Positions 43,629-56,060 of a stretch of DNA of 64,000 nt are shown here, one piece after another. Both the position numbers and the translations under genes were made by a program. Origin of the DNA: Sorex araneus (Eukaryota > Chordata > Mammalia > Eulipotyphla > Soricidae); assembly GCF_027595985.1 (NCBI RefSeq), contig NC_073305.1, forward strand, positions 152,274,423-152,338,422, given 5' to 3'. Numbering within the stretch: the stretch's first letter is position 1; each line of letters opens with the position of its first letter. The notes beneath the pieces were generated by a model. The model had not been told where the DNA came from and searched no databases. It saw only the letters and a program-made list of their open reading frames with translations.

Positions 43629-44690
43629 ATTTAACTGATAAAGTGTCCAAGGCCCTTATGTTACCTCCAGTTCACCTAACTATTCTTTTCTTCCCATACT
43701 TCCTTTTCCTGACATTCTCAGTACTGCAATCCAGGGCCAAGGATTTGCCATTTTTGATACCCTCCAGTCCCTTCTCTTGTCCTGTTCACCACAGATGGGT
43801 GAGATCATCTGGTATTTGTCCTTCTCCCTTTGACTTATGTTGTTCAGCACAATATCCTCATTTCCATCCAAATTACAGCAAACTGCATGATTGCATCTTT
43901 TCTTATGGTGGTTTGTATTCCATCATGTATACATTCTCTGATTTATTATTTATTTATTTACGTACTTATTTATTGTGTTTTGGAGCCACATTCAACAGTA
44001 CTCAGGACTTACTCCAGGCTCTGAACTCAGGGATCACTCCCAGTGGGCCTTAGGGGTGCTAGGGATGGAACCCAGGCTGGCCATCTTCAAGACAAATGCC
44101 TTACTAAATGTACTATCTCTCCAAGCCTTTTAATATGGTATTGTCCCATTTGTTTATTTTTTGCATGTGTTATCTTTATTACTGAAGCCAACCCATTGCA
44201 GACTTGTCTGAGGTCCATATCGTGGGGAGTTTTGTCTATTTTCCTCACTGCATTTTCTGGATTCTTGTCTAATCTTGAGGTCCTTAATGTACTTTGAATT
44301 AACTTTTGTGAATAGTGTGTGATAAAGGTCTGGTTTCATATTTTGTGCCTATCCAGTTTTCTTAGCACCATTTGTTGGAGATACTTTCCTTGCTCAGTTT
44401 CATGCACACACCTCCTTTGTCATAGAGTAACAGGCCATAAATCTGAGGTTTATCTCTGGGTTTTCAATTCTGTACTATTGGTCTCAGAGCCTATCTTAAT
44501 CCACTACCATGTAGTTTTGATTATTATAGTTTTATTGTATAATAGCAGGTATATACTACATCCCATCTTACTTTTTTTCTCAGAACTGCTTTGGCTATTC
44601 AGGCAGTTTTATGATGCCACTCAAATATTACTATATTTTTTTGCTATGTCTTAGAATTTTGATCAGAATGTATTGAATCTATGATACCCT
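43629..44690 (-). mobile_element. Old LINE-1, antisense, 3' to RT region
   Basis: ORF2-end words ('ttatggtggtttgtattcca'), then after a SINE the RT/C-terminal region ('agcaccatttgttggagata', 'ttctgtactattggtctcag', 'ttttgattattatagtttta'). Confidence 0.8.
43970..44127 (-). mobile_element. Old type A SINE inside L1
   Basis: 'cagtactcaggacttactcc' body, 'tgtactatctctccaagcc' head complement. Confidence 0.78.
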
Positions 44691-44960
44691 TCTTTCTACT
44701 CCACAGATGATAACATAATTTGATGTTTGTCATTCTTCTAACTCAATTTGCTTAACTGTATTTTCACCCAAATTGAAGAAAAATTCAATATTTTGCCTTT
44801 TCCTATTGCTCAGTAATATTATATTGTACATAAATGTATATATGTACACATATATATACAACAACTATTAGCTTCTTATCTAATTCTAAGTAATTGGGTC
44901 ATTTTTTGATCTTGGTTATTATATATTGCACTGCAACGGACTTAGTTTTGAACATTTTTT
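44691..44960 (-). mobile_element. Old LINE-1 ORF2-end fragment
   Basis: 'attgctcagtaatattatat' and 'ttattatatattgcactgca' are antisense L1 3' landmarks. A separate fragment from the one on its left. Confidence 0.55.
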
Positions 44961-45739
44961 TTCATTAATTTTTTTGTGTGTCTTCTCTGAATAAGTGCCA
45001 AATAGTGTTAAATACTGGCACTTACAGAAGCTCTAGATTTACATTTAAAAAAAGGCACCATCGTCTACAATACTGTTAATTGTAGTTAATTGTGAGTGCA
45101 GAGTGTTTTGAGAAGTTTACAAACTTCTTTCCATCGAAGAAGAATCATATGACAGTATCACCAGTAATAAATGAAAGTTCCTCTTGTATGTATTGGTTGT
45201 TTGGGGTTTTAAGATAAGCAGATATTGAATATTAACACTAAATGTTTTAGGTTTCATCAGTGAATTGTCCCTTTTCTTCCTCTCAGAGAAACTTACAGTG
45301 CTCTTATGAGCAACCCCTTACACCCCGAGTTTATCTTTAACCTTTCTGTTGTGCTTTTTCTCTCATTGTTACATTACCCAAGTCAGTCTTGGTTACTTAT
45401 AAGTCAAAATTTCTGGTAACTCGACTTTGTAGTGAATAACTTGTTTTTCTATTTCCCCTAAATTTTTCATATTTTACTATAGAACATGTTCTTTGGTTAA
45501 ACACAGAAAGACTATAATGCTCTGCTCTTAATATTTGGGAGTTGAGAGACTCTGAAATATATCTACTCCTGGGCGTCCATCATAATTTCTTGGCTCAGGC
45601 TGTTTTGCCATAGTTCCTAACAACCCACAAAAGGAGGTCCTGCCACCATGGGACTGATTTGAACCCAGGGAGGGTGGCAAAGCTACCCTGACATAGAAAT
45701 GGGAAAGTCTAGAAAGCATCATAGCATGGTCTTGATGCA
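44961..45739. other. Noncoding sequence
   Basis: No gene. A minus-strand 70-codon frame at 45528-45740 has no recognised domain. It could be internal ERV sequence next to the LTR-like stretch that follows. Confidence 0.3.
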
Positions 45740-46228
45740 AGCTGTCATGACTTTAGAGAGAGAAAACCCATGGGAAGGATAAGTTGAACTGGCCTGAGGA
45801 TCTAGTCTTGGGATCTAGCCCAGCGGACTTGCCCTTGGAGCCCAGAGAGCTAAGTTTTTGAATCTATATCTCTTGCTGTGTTTATCCAAGTAACTGCAAG
45901 TATTAACAAGTAAACTTAATTGTTTCATATTCACTAGTAACAAGGGAAGGAGAAAAGCAATACAGATGTCCCTGGGAGACAAAGCACCTCCTTGAGTTAA
46001 TCTCCCCAGGAGAATTGTCTCTGCCCAAATGCTTTACCTCTGTACATAATCAATCACACCTACACGCCAGCCCTATACCTTAAATCCCTTTAGATAGTCT
46101 GTAAGTATGCTAACGGCTCTAAATTAAACGTGCCATTTTTTTACCATGTATTCGTGAGCCCCCCATCTCTTTGTTCCTCTGCTGGGAAGGCATAGAGATA
46201 CCTGTAGGTGATTCTCAGCTACCAAACA
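45740..46228 (+). mobile_element. Possible LTR (class I/III) with 3' end at aaca
   Basis: Promoter-like 'ccttaaatccctttagatag' (about 46078), ATTAAA at about 46122, a pyrimidine-rich U5-like stretch and a CA end ('agctaccaaaca'). A start at 'tgtcatgac' (45741) would give TG...CA. No target duplication found, so this is tentative. Confidence 0.4.
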
Positions 46229-46279
46229 CATACATTGCGTAACCACATTTTGCACTCATGCATTCTTATTGATATGAGG

Positions 46280-46621
46280 CGATTTCTCATTTAGTTTTAA
46301 ATTTCCCATTAACTGTGATTATGAAAATATTTTTGTATATCATTTGGTTATCTGCATCTGCTATTCAGCTTCTCTATTAAACCCTATTGAATTGAACACA
46401 ATTTCTTGTTTGTTGAACTTTGTGAGTGCTTTATATATCTTGGATATTAGTCATTTTTTTAGGTATATGGTGTACAAATATTTTCAGTTTTGTGTTTCTT
46501 TCTTCAAGATTGATTTGGCATGTTTTTCTGGTTCCATACAAATATTAGGATAGTTTCTTTTATTTATGTGTAAAGTTCCACTGAGATTTTGATAATGATT
46601 ACATTGAATTTGTAGATTTTA
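46280..46621 (-). mobile_element. Old LINE-1 fragment, antisense
   Basis: 'gtatatcatttggttatctg' and 'tttatatatcttggatatta' antisense RT/EN-region words. Confidence 0.6.
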
Positions 46622-46778
46622 GATTTGTTTTTGGGTCACACCAGAGATCAACTCTGGCTCTGTACTCACAAATTACTCCTGCAGTGCTCCAGGGGAACAT
46701 ATGGGTTGCTGGTAATTGAACCCTGGTCAGGCAGATGCAAGGCAAGCATCCTTCCCACTGTACTATCTCTCCAGACCC
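46622..46778 (-). mobile_element. Type A SINE, moderately diverged
   Basis: 'tttgggtcacaccagagatc' to 'tgtactatctctccagaccc'. Confidence 0.82.
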
Positions 46779-47236
46779 ATGGTAGGTATTTTTGACAGAA
46801 AAATTGTTCTATAGAAGTTGTTGCTTTTATAAAATACATTAAACTATAAAGTTAAAAGCCCTAACATATTGACTTGGATTTCTTTAGTTTAAATCCTGAT
46901 TCAGGAAATTTGACAAAATTATTTATTTGTTAATTTATTTTTGTTGTTTTTTTCCTATTTTCCAAACTATTTTGAAAAAGGAAACCTAGTTTTAAAGTTT
47001 ATTAGTCAGTCAATTAATTCTTGGCATCCTAAGCAGTTTTCCCAGGCCCTGATGACCACTTTCCACAATAGTCAGCCAGCCAGGGCTAGTGGTTTGGTGG
47101 AAAGGCCCAACGGTGCATTCGGTATTATGGTAAGAGGGGCCAACTGCTCTGTTCCAGCAACACTTAGATACCATCAGGGCTACAACCAGCCAAGTGCAGG
47201 GTTCTGTAGGGTCTCACCAGGTGATGCCCTTAGGTG
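46779..47236. other. Noncoding sequence
   Basis: A + strand frame over about 47043-47237 has no recognised domain. Part may be a very old SINE. Confidence 0.3.
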
Positions 47237-47391
47237 ATCATGTGGGTCACACCTGGTGATGCTCAGAGATTAATTCTGGCTCTGCACTTACAAATTACTA
47301 TAGGCGGTGCTCTGGGGAAATATATTGGTTGCTGCTATCAAATTATGGTCAGCCATGTGTAAGGCAAGGATCCTACCCACTGTACTATCTC
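47237..47391 (-). mobile_element. Old type A SINE
   Basis: 'gggtcacacctggtgatgct' to 'ccactgtactatctc'. Confidence 0.8.
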
Positions 47392-48410
47392 ATATATGTG
47401 TACTAGTACCACATCTAGACCAAGGATCTAATCTGTGTCAGTCTGTTCAATTCTGTACTATTATCCTGTACTTGAAAACCATTTAAACCAGTGAGATAGT
47501 TATAGAAAAATACATAAATACATATATGCTGTGACCAGTTTATATATGTGAAAAATGTACATAAATGTATGCGTTCAAATATCATTAAATTTGAAAATTT
47601 CATGTTTAACCCATATAGTGTTAACATTTAATAGCTCACTTCCCCCCCATAGAAGTGTATTATTATTATATTCTCTTGCTTTCTATTATCACCTGTGATC
47701 TCTGATAAAGATAAAGATAAAGATAAGCAAATGACAAGTATATATATTTTTTATAATATTACAGCAGGAAATAAACAGCCTACAAAAATAAAAATAAATA
47801 AATAAAAAATCAGGTAGACCTAGAACACTTTGTTCTCAACTGTTATTTGATGTAAGTATAAAGTCATGCAGCTAAAGGTATTTAGCAAATGAGATCATTG
47901 AATTGGCAAAATATTCCTGAAGATTTTAAAAATGAGTCTCTCAAGGTGTGTAGTTACTTGAAATATGTTTTGGACAAACTTCCAGTGACGCAGAAGTTAA
48001 AATGTCTGGCCAAAAGACTGAATCACTGAAGAAGTGCAGAAAAGAGCAGCAATAAGCTTGCTAAGTGTCTTTTCTGGAAATGCAATCATTTCATTGTTGT
48101 TCACATAAGTCTTCTAAAGTAGTTTGGGATATTACCAGAATATAGATTTTATGCCCTTGAGTAATAAAATAAAATGTTACTCTTTAGTAATTTGGAATTT
48201 TAAATGTTATTTTATTTCTAGATGAAATTGTGTCATTTTTCATCTTGGTTTCTAAGGGATACTGAAAAGTAATTATATTTTCCTCTTAGTAAGTTGAATA
48301 ACACTGCAAAACAGTGCTTCAAATATAAAAATAATAAAGACAAAATTTAAATGATATAAAATAATATTTGGATTCTGAAATCTTGTAAACATTAGTGTTA
48401 AAAAACCTTG
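47392..48410. other. Noncoding sequence with a (GATAAA)n run
   Basis: gataaa units at about 47708-47727. Otherwise AT-rich and unassigned. Confidence 0.4.
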
Positions 48411-48583
48411 TGGTCTAGAGAAATAGTTCAGGGGTTATGGCACTTGTCTTCATGTGCCCGACCCTTGTTCAACCATTAGTACCACATATAGTCCACCAAG
48501 CACCATCGTGAGTGATCTATGAGTACAGAGTTAGGAATAAATCCTGAGTACCACTGGGTGTTCCCCAGAACAGCGCCACCCCC
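48411..48583 (+). mobile_element. Old tRNA SINE
   Basis: 'ggtctagagaaatagttcag' head and 'aagcaccatcgtgagtgatc' body, diverged. Confidence 0.75.
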
Positions 48584-49224
48584 TGCTCAAGAATACTCAA
48601 AAATTCCAGGAGAGTTTTTTATTAAAGGAAAAAAAAACTATAACAAAACTAACCTTATTCTAAAATTTACAAGAACTAACGGAAATTAGATGATCCTCTA
48701 AAGTTCTTAGTCTGTGGACAAAATAATAAATTTTATTTGAGTACATACTATTTTTAGGGTACCAAGTGAGAGAGTGATGGACACTAAAATCATTAAAACA
48801 TATTTCTTACCCTTAAGAAGTTTAAATAATATAGACAATAACTTATAATACAGAATAATTTAAAATTTAAATACATTCTAGTCATAAAAATTTGTGTTTA
48901 TAACATGACTCCCTTTTTTTCTTGTTGCTGCATTATAAATCACATTCCAACTCATGGCTTAGACAATAGAGTTTTTATTATATCTTATGATCCATGGGAT
49001 AGCTGGTGCTCAGCTGGGCGGCCCTTCCATTGGTGTCAGTTGGAGTCTCTTGTACTGTTACAAATCCGTGAAAGCTGGACTGAGATATCACTTTTTTCAC
49101 TCAAATATCTGTTTCATTCCAGACCCCAGAACATCTTCTCGTGGTCTTTATTCCAGTGCGATAAACTTACTTCATGAATTAGGATGCTGAGTTAGAAAAT
49201 GAAGACATGAAAGTGCCGTTGACT
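48584..49224. other. Noncoding sequence
   Basis: The 48905-49177 frame has no recognised domain. Confidence 0.35.
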
Positions 49225-49780
49225 TACAAAGTTATTCATAGCTGAGGTTTAGACATACAATATAGTAGCACTGATCTTACCACCAGTGTCAACTCCTCTC
49301 CACCAATGTTCAAAAGATTCCTTCCATATCCCGCTCCACCCCACCACTAACACACTCATGCACATAATTTGCCCTCTTGACAGGCACCTTTCAAAGTTTG
49401 GTTGTTAAAGTTTGGGTCTCTTAATTTCAGTGTTGCTGACTCAGGATATTTGGCTCTATCATTCCATAACACCATGTTTGTACCTGAATCCTCTGATCTG
49501 GTCCCTATTGCTTCTCATCTCTCTCTTCCCCCTTTCTCCCAACACTTTCTTTCCTACTCCTCTCTATTCTGAGGTCTAGGTTGATCTGGGCACATCTCCT
49601 TTAAAATATTTCATTTTCTCATCCAACTGTTCTAAATATCATGTAATAGTGATATTCTATGTTTATCCTTGTTTTCCTGGCTTACTTCAAAAGAATGGAG
49701 ACCTCTAATGTTTCTTAAGTCTGCGCCAGATGTATCAGAAGATTTTCCCTCATCCTACTATTGCATAGTATATACAAAAG
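49225..49780 (-). mobile_element. Old LINE-1 3' end (probable)
   Basis: Antisense 3' UTR layout ('caccagtgtcaactcctctc') followed by ORF2-end-like 'catcctactattgcatagta'. Confidence 0.45.
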
Positions 49781-49939
49781 TACACAAGTAGGAAAACAAA
49801 GTCATTCTTTTGATAATAGTTCTAGTGTAAATTGACTCTAAGTAATTGTCATCAGAGCTAGCATTGTCCATTACAGTTGATACAAACAGACTTGAAAATG
49901 CAAATTAAGTAGATATATTTGGTACATTTTGCTTGTTTT

Positions 49940-50100
49940 GGGGCACAACTTTTGGTGTTTGGGGTGATGTGCTCAGGTGGGACTGTAACTAGGGTCTATT
50001 TCTGATTCAGTTTTGGAGGTTGTTCCCAGCAGTGCTTGGGGATCACGGAGTCCCAGAGATCAAAGCTTGGGATTCACATGCAAAGCATGTACTCCAGCCT
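49940..50100 (-). mobile_element. Old tRNA SINE (probable)
   Basis: 'cagcagtgcttggggatcac' and 'gcaaagcatgtactccagcc' are degraded antisense SINE landmarks. Confidence 0.5.
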
Positions 50101-50279
50101 GTTGACGTGCCAGCCTGGCCGAGTAGATATGTTTAAAAGGCTGGTGCAGTTATATATAGGGATCATATTCTTTAACAGTGGCAAGGACAGTGTCTCTAAA
50201 ATGACTTTGAATTATCATTGCTTTATAGTTAAGACTGATGTAGACAGGCAGGCAGATAGGGAAGGTCCCCTCCCAATGC

Positions 50280-50775
50280 AAAGGCAGTAAAATTTCTGGA
50301 AAGTAATAATATCTGATAGCCCTGGAGTTGAAAAAGACAAGTTCGCTGAAAACAGGAACTGAGATTTCACCTGGCTCGCCTGGAACCAGTAGTAGACCCA
50401 GAGAAGGCCAGACCCTTATAGAGGTGACAGATTCAGCAGAGACAAGAACTGCAATCAAACACTTGAAGGAGATTCAAAAGAAACTTCAAAGCTGTCCCTT
50501 TGTGACCATATCTGATCAAAACCCCACCTCCAGCAGAAAACTCCAGACCAAGGCAACCATGAGCATATGCATGTAAAAAACTGGCCTTCAAGGCCATTCA
50601 AGGTTACTCCATCTTTGAGGAAACCTGGGCTCTCTCTTGAGTATGTTACTCTACCTTCTCCCTCTTTGTCTCTCTCTTCCCCTTCAAAAACCTCCAACTA
50701 AAATCTGCTTTACTTCACAGCTTATCTACTTCTGAAATTCTTTCTGTGAGATGAGACAAGAACCCAGTAACCCTG
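50280..50775 (+). mobile_element. Possible class I ERV LTR remnant
   Basis: U5-like pyrimidine-rich end ('ctacttctgaaattctttct') followed by a primer-site-like 'aagaacccagtaaccctggg'. No TG/CA boundary or target duplication established, and no viral coding sequence. Confidence 0.35.
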
Positions 50776-51129
50776 GGTTCCAGATGGCAAAGGCGGATCA
50801 GGAGGAAGTGACCGTCTTTCTCCTCCCCGCTTCACGTAAGCCATCCGTAGGGCTCACTGAGATCAACATGGTGAAATTTGAGTTGGAAGAATTTTCTGTT
50901 GCTTTCCATCAAATTTCAGATTGTATTCTAAGAGAAGAGCCATGCCAAAGTGATGATGTATGCTATTTGAACACAAGGACAAGTAATATGAGTTTAGATA
51001 TGAATTTTTCTCATATTAAAATTTAGTATAATTCAGGTTCATGCAACTGTGCTTATCATGTTAGCACTGAAGTGAGAACCAATAGCTAAGAGAGGGAGAA
51101 GTACAAATTTTGTAAAAATAAGTTTTGAG

Positions 51130-51365
51130 AGAGCCAAAGATAACTCAAATGGATGGAGTACACGCCCCTGCCTTGGATACACAAGGACCTGAAGTTGCAT
51201 CCCTGGCATTGCCTGCATGCCTGACCACCAACTGGTCCTCAGGAGTGCCAGTAGCAATCCCAGAGCATAGAGAAGTAATCTGTGAGCACCACCAATCATC
51301 CCCAGGAGTGCCAATAGCAATCCTACAGCACAGAGAAGGAAGTAGCTCCTGACCTACCAGCAACA
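51130..51365 (+). mobile_element. Odd SINE-like fragment with ~62-bp tandem duplication
   Basis: 'aggagtgccagtagcaatcc' (51241) recurs as 'aggagtgccaatagcaatcc' (51304). It is flanked by a degraded tRNA-like head ('atggagtacacgcccctgcc'). Confidence 0.45.
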
Positions 51366-52040
51366 GAACATGTATGTTCAGAAGGAAGACTGGCTAAGAT
51401 ACCCAATTTTGAGTTGATTTGCTTGAGTCTTGCCTTAGTGCAGGGAAGGAGTCAGTGAGTGAATGAATGAAGGAATAGAACTAAAAACAGTGCAGGAGAA
51501 AACTTTCCTGTTTTACACAATCTAATAACCAGGTGAAATCACAAATTAACAAACAAAATAAGACTGTTCCTTTAAAAACTTCTCAACGGATAAAATGTGA
51601 ATCTATTAGTGAATAGGAACAACATGGTTTTGAATTCACAGCTTTCAGCCTTGTCAGGCAAAGCAGAGACCCCAGTTCATTGAGCTATCTCTGTGTCCCT
51701 GGGGCAAGTATCTTTTAATTTTGCCCAGTTTCAAGTATTTAAAATATGCTGGTCTGGTCTCTCCTATGCAGAAGCTTGTTTGGAGTACCAGTTTCCATTG
51801 TAGCCTGGCCAAGCTGAAAAGATCTCAAAATGCAATGGCTCATCAAAACTATCAGCAGCAGAAACATGCATGTCCTGAGGGGAACACTGACAGAGATACT
51901 AACTCAGTTTTGAATTGTTTGCTTAAGAGTCTTGGTTTGGTGCAGGAAAGGAGTTAGTGAATGAATAGAGTAGAACCAAAAGCTCAGTTCAGAGGTTCAG
52001 AAGAGTTTTCAGTTTCACAGAGGCTAATAACCATCTTTCC
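51366..52040. repeat. Diverged direct repeat, ~175-bp arms
   Basis: 51366-51540 and 51866-52040 are homologous: 'ttgagttgatttgcttgagt' against 'ttgaattgtttgcttaagag', and 'cagggaaggagtcagtgagt' against 'caggaaaggagttagtgaat', each ending at 'ctaataacca'. The sequence between and after is unassigned; about 51640-51705 looks like an old SINE head. Confidence 0.6.
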
Positions 52041-52339
52041 CCACATCTAAGGCTAGAAGTTTTATACCTTTATGTAGACGCAGGTGGACAGCACAACTTT
52101 CTCTTCTGATTTGGTCTTTCAAAGTCAACATGTTCCTAACTCAGAAATTTTCCTACCTCTGATTTGTTGTGGATCCAATCATTCAAGTTCAGAAGCAGTG
52201 ACTCAGGGGCAGGCTAGATCCTATATGTCAATAACAGAGTTGACAGGCAAGAACTGTGGGCAGCAAAGATCATAACTAAAATAAATGTTGCAACAGGAGA
52301 CCTGAAACTGGGCAATTTGAAGGAATGCTGTCGTCAGAT

Positions 52340-52540
52340 TTTTTTTTTGACTTCTTTTATTTTTTATTTTATTAAAAAAAATTTTAAATTAAATCACGAT
52401 GTGGAAATTTACAGTTTCCAGGCTTATCTCGGTTATACACTGCTCGAACACCCGTCCCTTCACCAGTGCCCATATTCCACCACCAAAAACCCCAGTATAC
52501 CTCCCACCCCCCCACCCCCCACCCCTGCTTGCATAGCTGA
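52340..52540 (-). mobile_element. LINE-1 3' UTR end, antisense
   Basis: T/A-rich left end, then 'cacccgtcccttcaccagtg' and the C-rich 3' UTR complement. Confidence 0.75.
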
Positions 52541-52788
52541 TAAATATCAAGGTAAAGAGAAAATGAAGTGAAATTTGTCAGCTGTCTTCAGATTTTTCTC
52601 TGGCTAATCCTGTCAATCGATGGAACTGGGGCAGTTCATGGGGTCTTTGGTTTGGTCATTTTGGGCCAAAGAGGCTCCATGGCACAGCCCCTCTGCCAAC
52701 TCTGTCTAGCTGTGAGAGTCTTGGAGTGTCACCATCTGCCCTACCACAAGCCTCTGTTCAACACTTGTTTTTATTTATTTATGTTGAA

Positions 52789-53038
52789 TCGGACTGGAGC
52801 AATAGCGTAGCAAGTAGGGTGTTTGCCTTGCACTCGGCAGACCTGGGTTGAGTCCTATGCCCCTCTTGGAGAGCCCGACAAGCTACTGAGAGTATCCCAC
52901 TCGCACTGCAGAGTCTGGCAAGCTACCCATGGTGGATTCAATATGCCAAAAACAATAACAACAAGTCTCACAATGGAGATGTAACTGGTGCCCGCTCAAG
53001 CAAATCAATGAACAATGGGACGACAGTGTGACAGTGCT
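52789..53038 (+). mobile_element. Type B SINE
   Basis: Head 'ggactggagcaatagcgtag', body and tail ('tggtgcccgctcaagcaaat'), ending gacagtgtgacagtg. Confidence 0.88.
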
Positions 53039-53411
53039 ACAAATCTGTCAATGCACTTTGTTCTATTTTGTTTTATTATATTGTCAAAATGCTTTAATAT
53101 TCCTTAAAGACATATTGAAAGACAGACCATATTTTTCTCTTAATTAAGTGAACTGGTAGCAGGAAGGTGTTCACATGTTGACTAAAGGTGCCCTGTGCTG
53201 ATGGGAGCACACTGGTGTTTTTGTGTGTCTAATATGCAGTACTAAGTTTTCATTTTGACAGTCACATAAGATTAATTTATCCTATCTGCACAGAGAGCCT
53301 ACCCACAGGTATGTTTAGGTAAGATGGTGTTCTATATTTGTAGATAACTCAGTGATACATCAAAAAAAATGAATTATTTAATCAAATTTTTTTTTATGTA
53401 AAATGAACTTT
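53039..53411. other. Noncoding sequence
   Basis: Single-copy-looking, nothing recognised. Confidence 0.35.
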
Positions 53412-53658
53412 GGGCTGGAGTGGTAGCACAGCGGGTAGGGTGTTTGCCTTGCGTGGGGCTGACCCTGGTTGATTCCTTCATCCTTCTCAGAGAGCCCGGC
53501 AAGCTATGGAGAGTATCCTGCCCCCACGGCAGCCTAGCAAGCTACCCGTGACATATTCGATATGCCAAAAACAGTAACAACAAGTCCCACAATAGAGACA
53601 TTACTGGTGTAGCTCGAGCAAATCGATGAACAAGGGAAGGACAGTGCAACAGACAGAT
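53412..53658 (+). mobile_element. Type B SINE
   Basis: Complete head to tail. The flanks taaaatgaacttt and taaaatgaatttt are a probable 13-bp duplication with one mismatch. Confidence 0.9.
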
Positions 53659-55557
53659 ATAAAATGAATTTTAGGACAAACCAAGGATAAAAGAATGCAG
53701 GGCCCTTTTCCTATGTTGTATATAGAGATACAAGTCAATCAGGGAAAATGTCCTTTATCTATTCACATGGAATATCACACTCAACTAAGGCTTAACAGAA
53801 AGTTACGAAAATTGGGAATTCAATTAAAGGAACAGATATGTTCTTGTCTAGAAACATGTATTCCCTGATTAATTGCTTATCACTATACATATATACCAAT
53901 TTATCTCCTCATCATCCTTCTCAGGGAAAAATCCAGAGATAGTTGCTACAGAATTGGAATAAGATCTGCTGTTATTCAACAGCAAAACTGATGTATTTTT
54001 AAGCCTTGGTAAACTATATTAGGCAAGTGGTATCACTGTTTGTTTTCAATATGTATTTTTGAAATAACTCTCCATTTGTAATGGTGATAGCATGGGAGGA
54101 AGAAACAAATTTAGTAATAGCTTCTGCAACTTTGTTAAACACAGGTTGCAGAACACTATTGGTAAGTACCTTGGGAATTTTTTTTTTTTTTTTAGCCAGT
54201 GTGAGTCTCTTGTAGTACAAAATTGGGACTGCAAGAAGTTTTTCACAAAACACCCATATCTTTTTTTTAAGTACTTTAATTCATCTTTGATTTGTTTTGC
54301 ATAAGTAAACCACATGCTAATACACCACTCACTCTAAGAGCATTATCCAAACATCACAAAGCCAGTTCCAAAGTCCAGACAATTTCCAGTTCCTCTGTCT
54401 GAAAGCAAATAACAACAAAAGACTTATTCCAAACACAAGTCAACCAGAACCTTGGAGAACCTTCACAGTAACTTGCTTTGCACAACAACTTCAGGAAATT
54501 TTGTGAATAACCCACAGTGGGGAGCACATAACCCCATAATACTCAGAACATATTGCCCAAGTTACACATGATGACAAGGTAAACATTTGCTTAAGAACTC
54601 CTTCAAAGGGGGAAGTGGTATGAAATAACCAGGGGATGCTCTCCCATCTTTGAAACCCCAAATTAGCTACAGCCTTGGCTGTACCCAGCACCCTCAAGGG
54701 CTGAGTGCTGCAAATTATCCTTTGGTTCAAAGAAAACAGAAATTTAAATTTTCCACCAAAATACTTTTGTTAACCTGCCAGAATGGAGATAGGAGTGGGT
54801 AAGCCTGGATGATAGATGCTGTTATTTGATTCTTCTGTACCCCTTTCCATGTAGGCATTTCTCAATGGACTCCTAGTCACTCCATACCCAGATACAATTA
54901 TTTATATACCAATTACTTTTCTGCTGAAGAGCACACAGTGATTAATCACTTGTGGAATGTCCCAGCATGGATGCAATTCCCAGGTAATTGTAATAGTGCC
55001 ATAAAACTGTGGTGTACCAACTTTGTTTTAGTAGTTTCACACTTAGCTATAAACCTGCATATAAGGGTCATTAAAGTTAAAATGTCCCTGGAGTTTGTTT
55101 CTAACATTAAGTTTGTTTCAACTACTACAGACAGAAATAAAATTTTAAAGAATAATGTACTGGCTTGAATGAGACTGTGGTGGTGGATATTTAGTCATAG
55201 TGCTTCAAGACTCATTGTTGCTGTGATATATTGTCTAATGCATACCTGATATATAAAACTTGAAATATTTTATAATCTTATGTTCAAGATATGAATATAT
55301 ATTCAAAATAAGATATAACTCTATGTAATAAACTAATAGAATAAGCATTAAGCACGTGTATTAATTTAAAAATATCTTTTGCAATTATTATAGCTACATT
55401 ATTTAAAGACAAAACACTCCATCTCATTTTTTATGAAAAACAAAATTATGTACGAATGAGTCTAAATATGAAGCAGGAGAAGTTAGCTATTGGTATTGAA
55501 AGTAAAAATATATCTGATATAAAAACAGGTTTTTATTTTATTAATAAATAGTAAATA
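53659..55557. other. Unassigned noncoding sequence
   Basis: About 1.9 kb with no recognised SINE or L1. The part 54320-54760 is richer in C/A and might be an old LTR or DNA transposon, but I cannot name it. Minus-strand frames at 54014-54315 are low-information. Confidence 0.35.
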
Positions 55558-55770
55558 ACTGGAGCTATAGCACAGCAGGTAGGAGGTTTGCCTTGCATGT
55601 GGCCGATCTGGGTTCGGTTCCTCCATCCCTCTCGGTGAGCCTGGTAAGCTACCCATGGTGTATTCTATGTGCCAAAACCAGTAACAACAAGCCTCACAAT
55701 GGAGACGTTATTGGTGCCCGCTCGAGCAAATTGATGAACAATGGAACTATGACCACAGTGCAGGCTAACA
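55558..55770 (+). mobile_element. Type B SINE with internal deletion
   Basis: Head, then a direct jump from the first 'cggtgagcctggtaagctac' to 'catggtgtattctatg', then the RTE-like tail, ending gaccacagtgcagg. Confidence 0.85.
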
Positions 55771-55907
55771 CAGATAACTAAATATTTTTAATAATTTAAT
55801 AATTTAATAAAAATACAGATAACTAAAATATTTTATTTTATTAAGTTATAGCTTCCTGAGCATTTTATTCTGGTAGGTGACAACTGATGCATCATTATAA
55901 CCTTACA

Positions 55908-56060
55908 AAGTTTTTTTGTTTTTGCACCATACCTGGCAGTGCTCAGGGCTTACTCCTGGCTCTGTGCTCAGGGATTACTATTGGTAGTGCTCAGGAGACA
56001 ATATGGTGTGACAGGGATTCAATGTTGGGTAGGATCCTGGCTAAGACTCAATCCTCTGTA
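55908..56060 (-). mobile_element. Old type A SINE
   Basis: 'cagtgctcagggcttactcc' and 'tgctcagggattactattgg' body. The head is lost. Confidence 0.72.
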
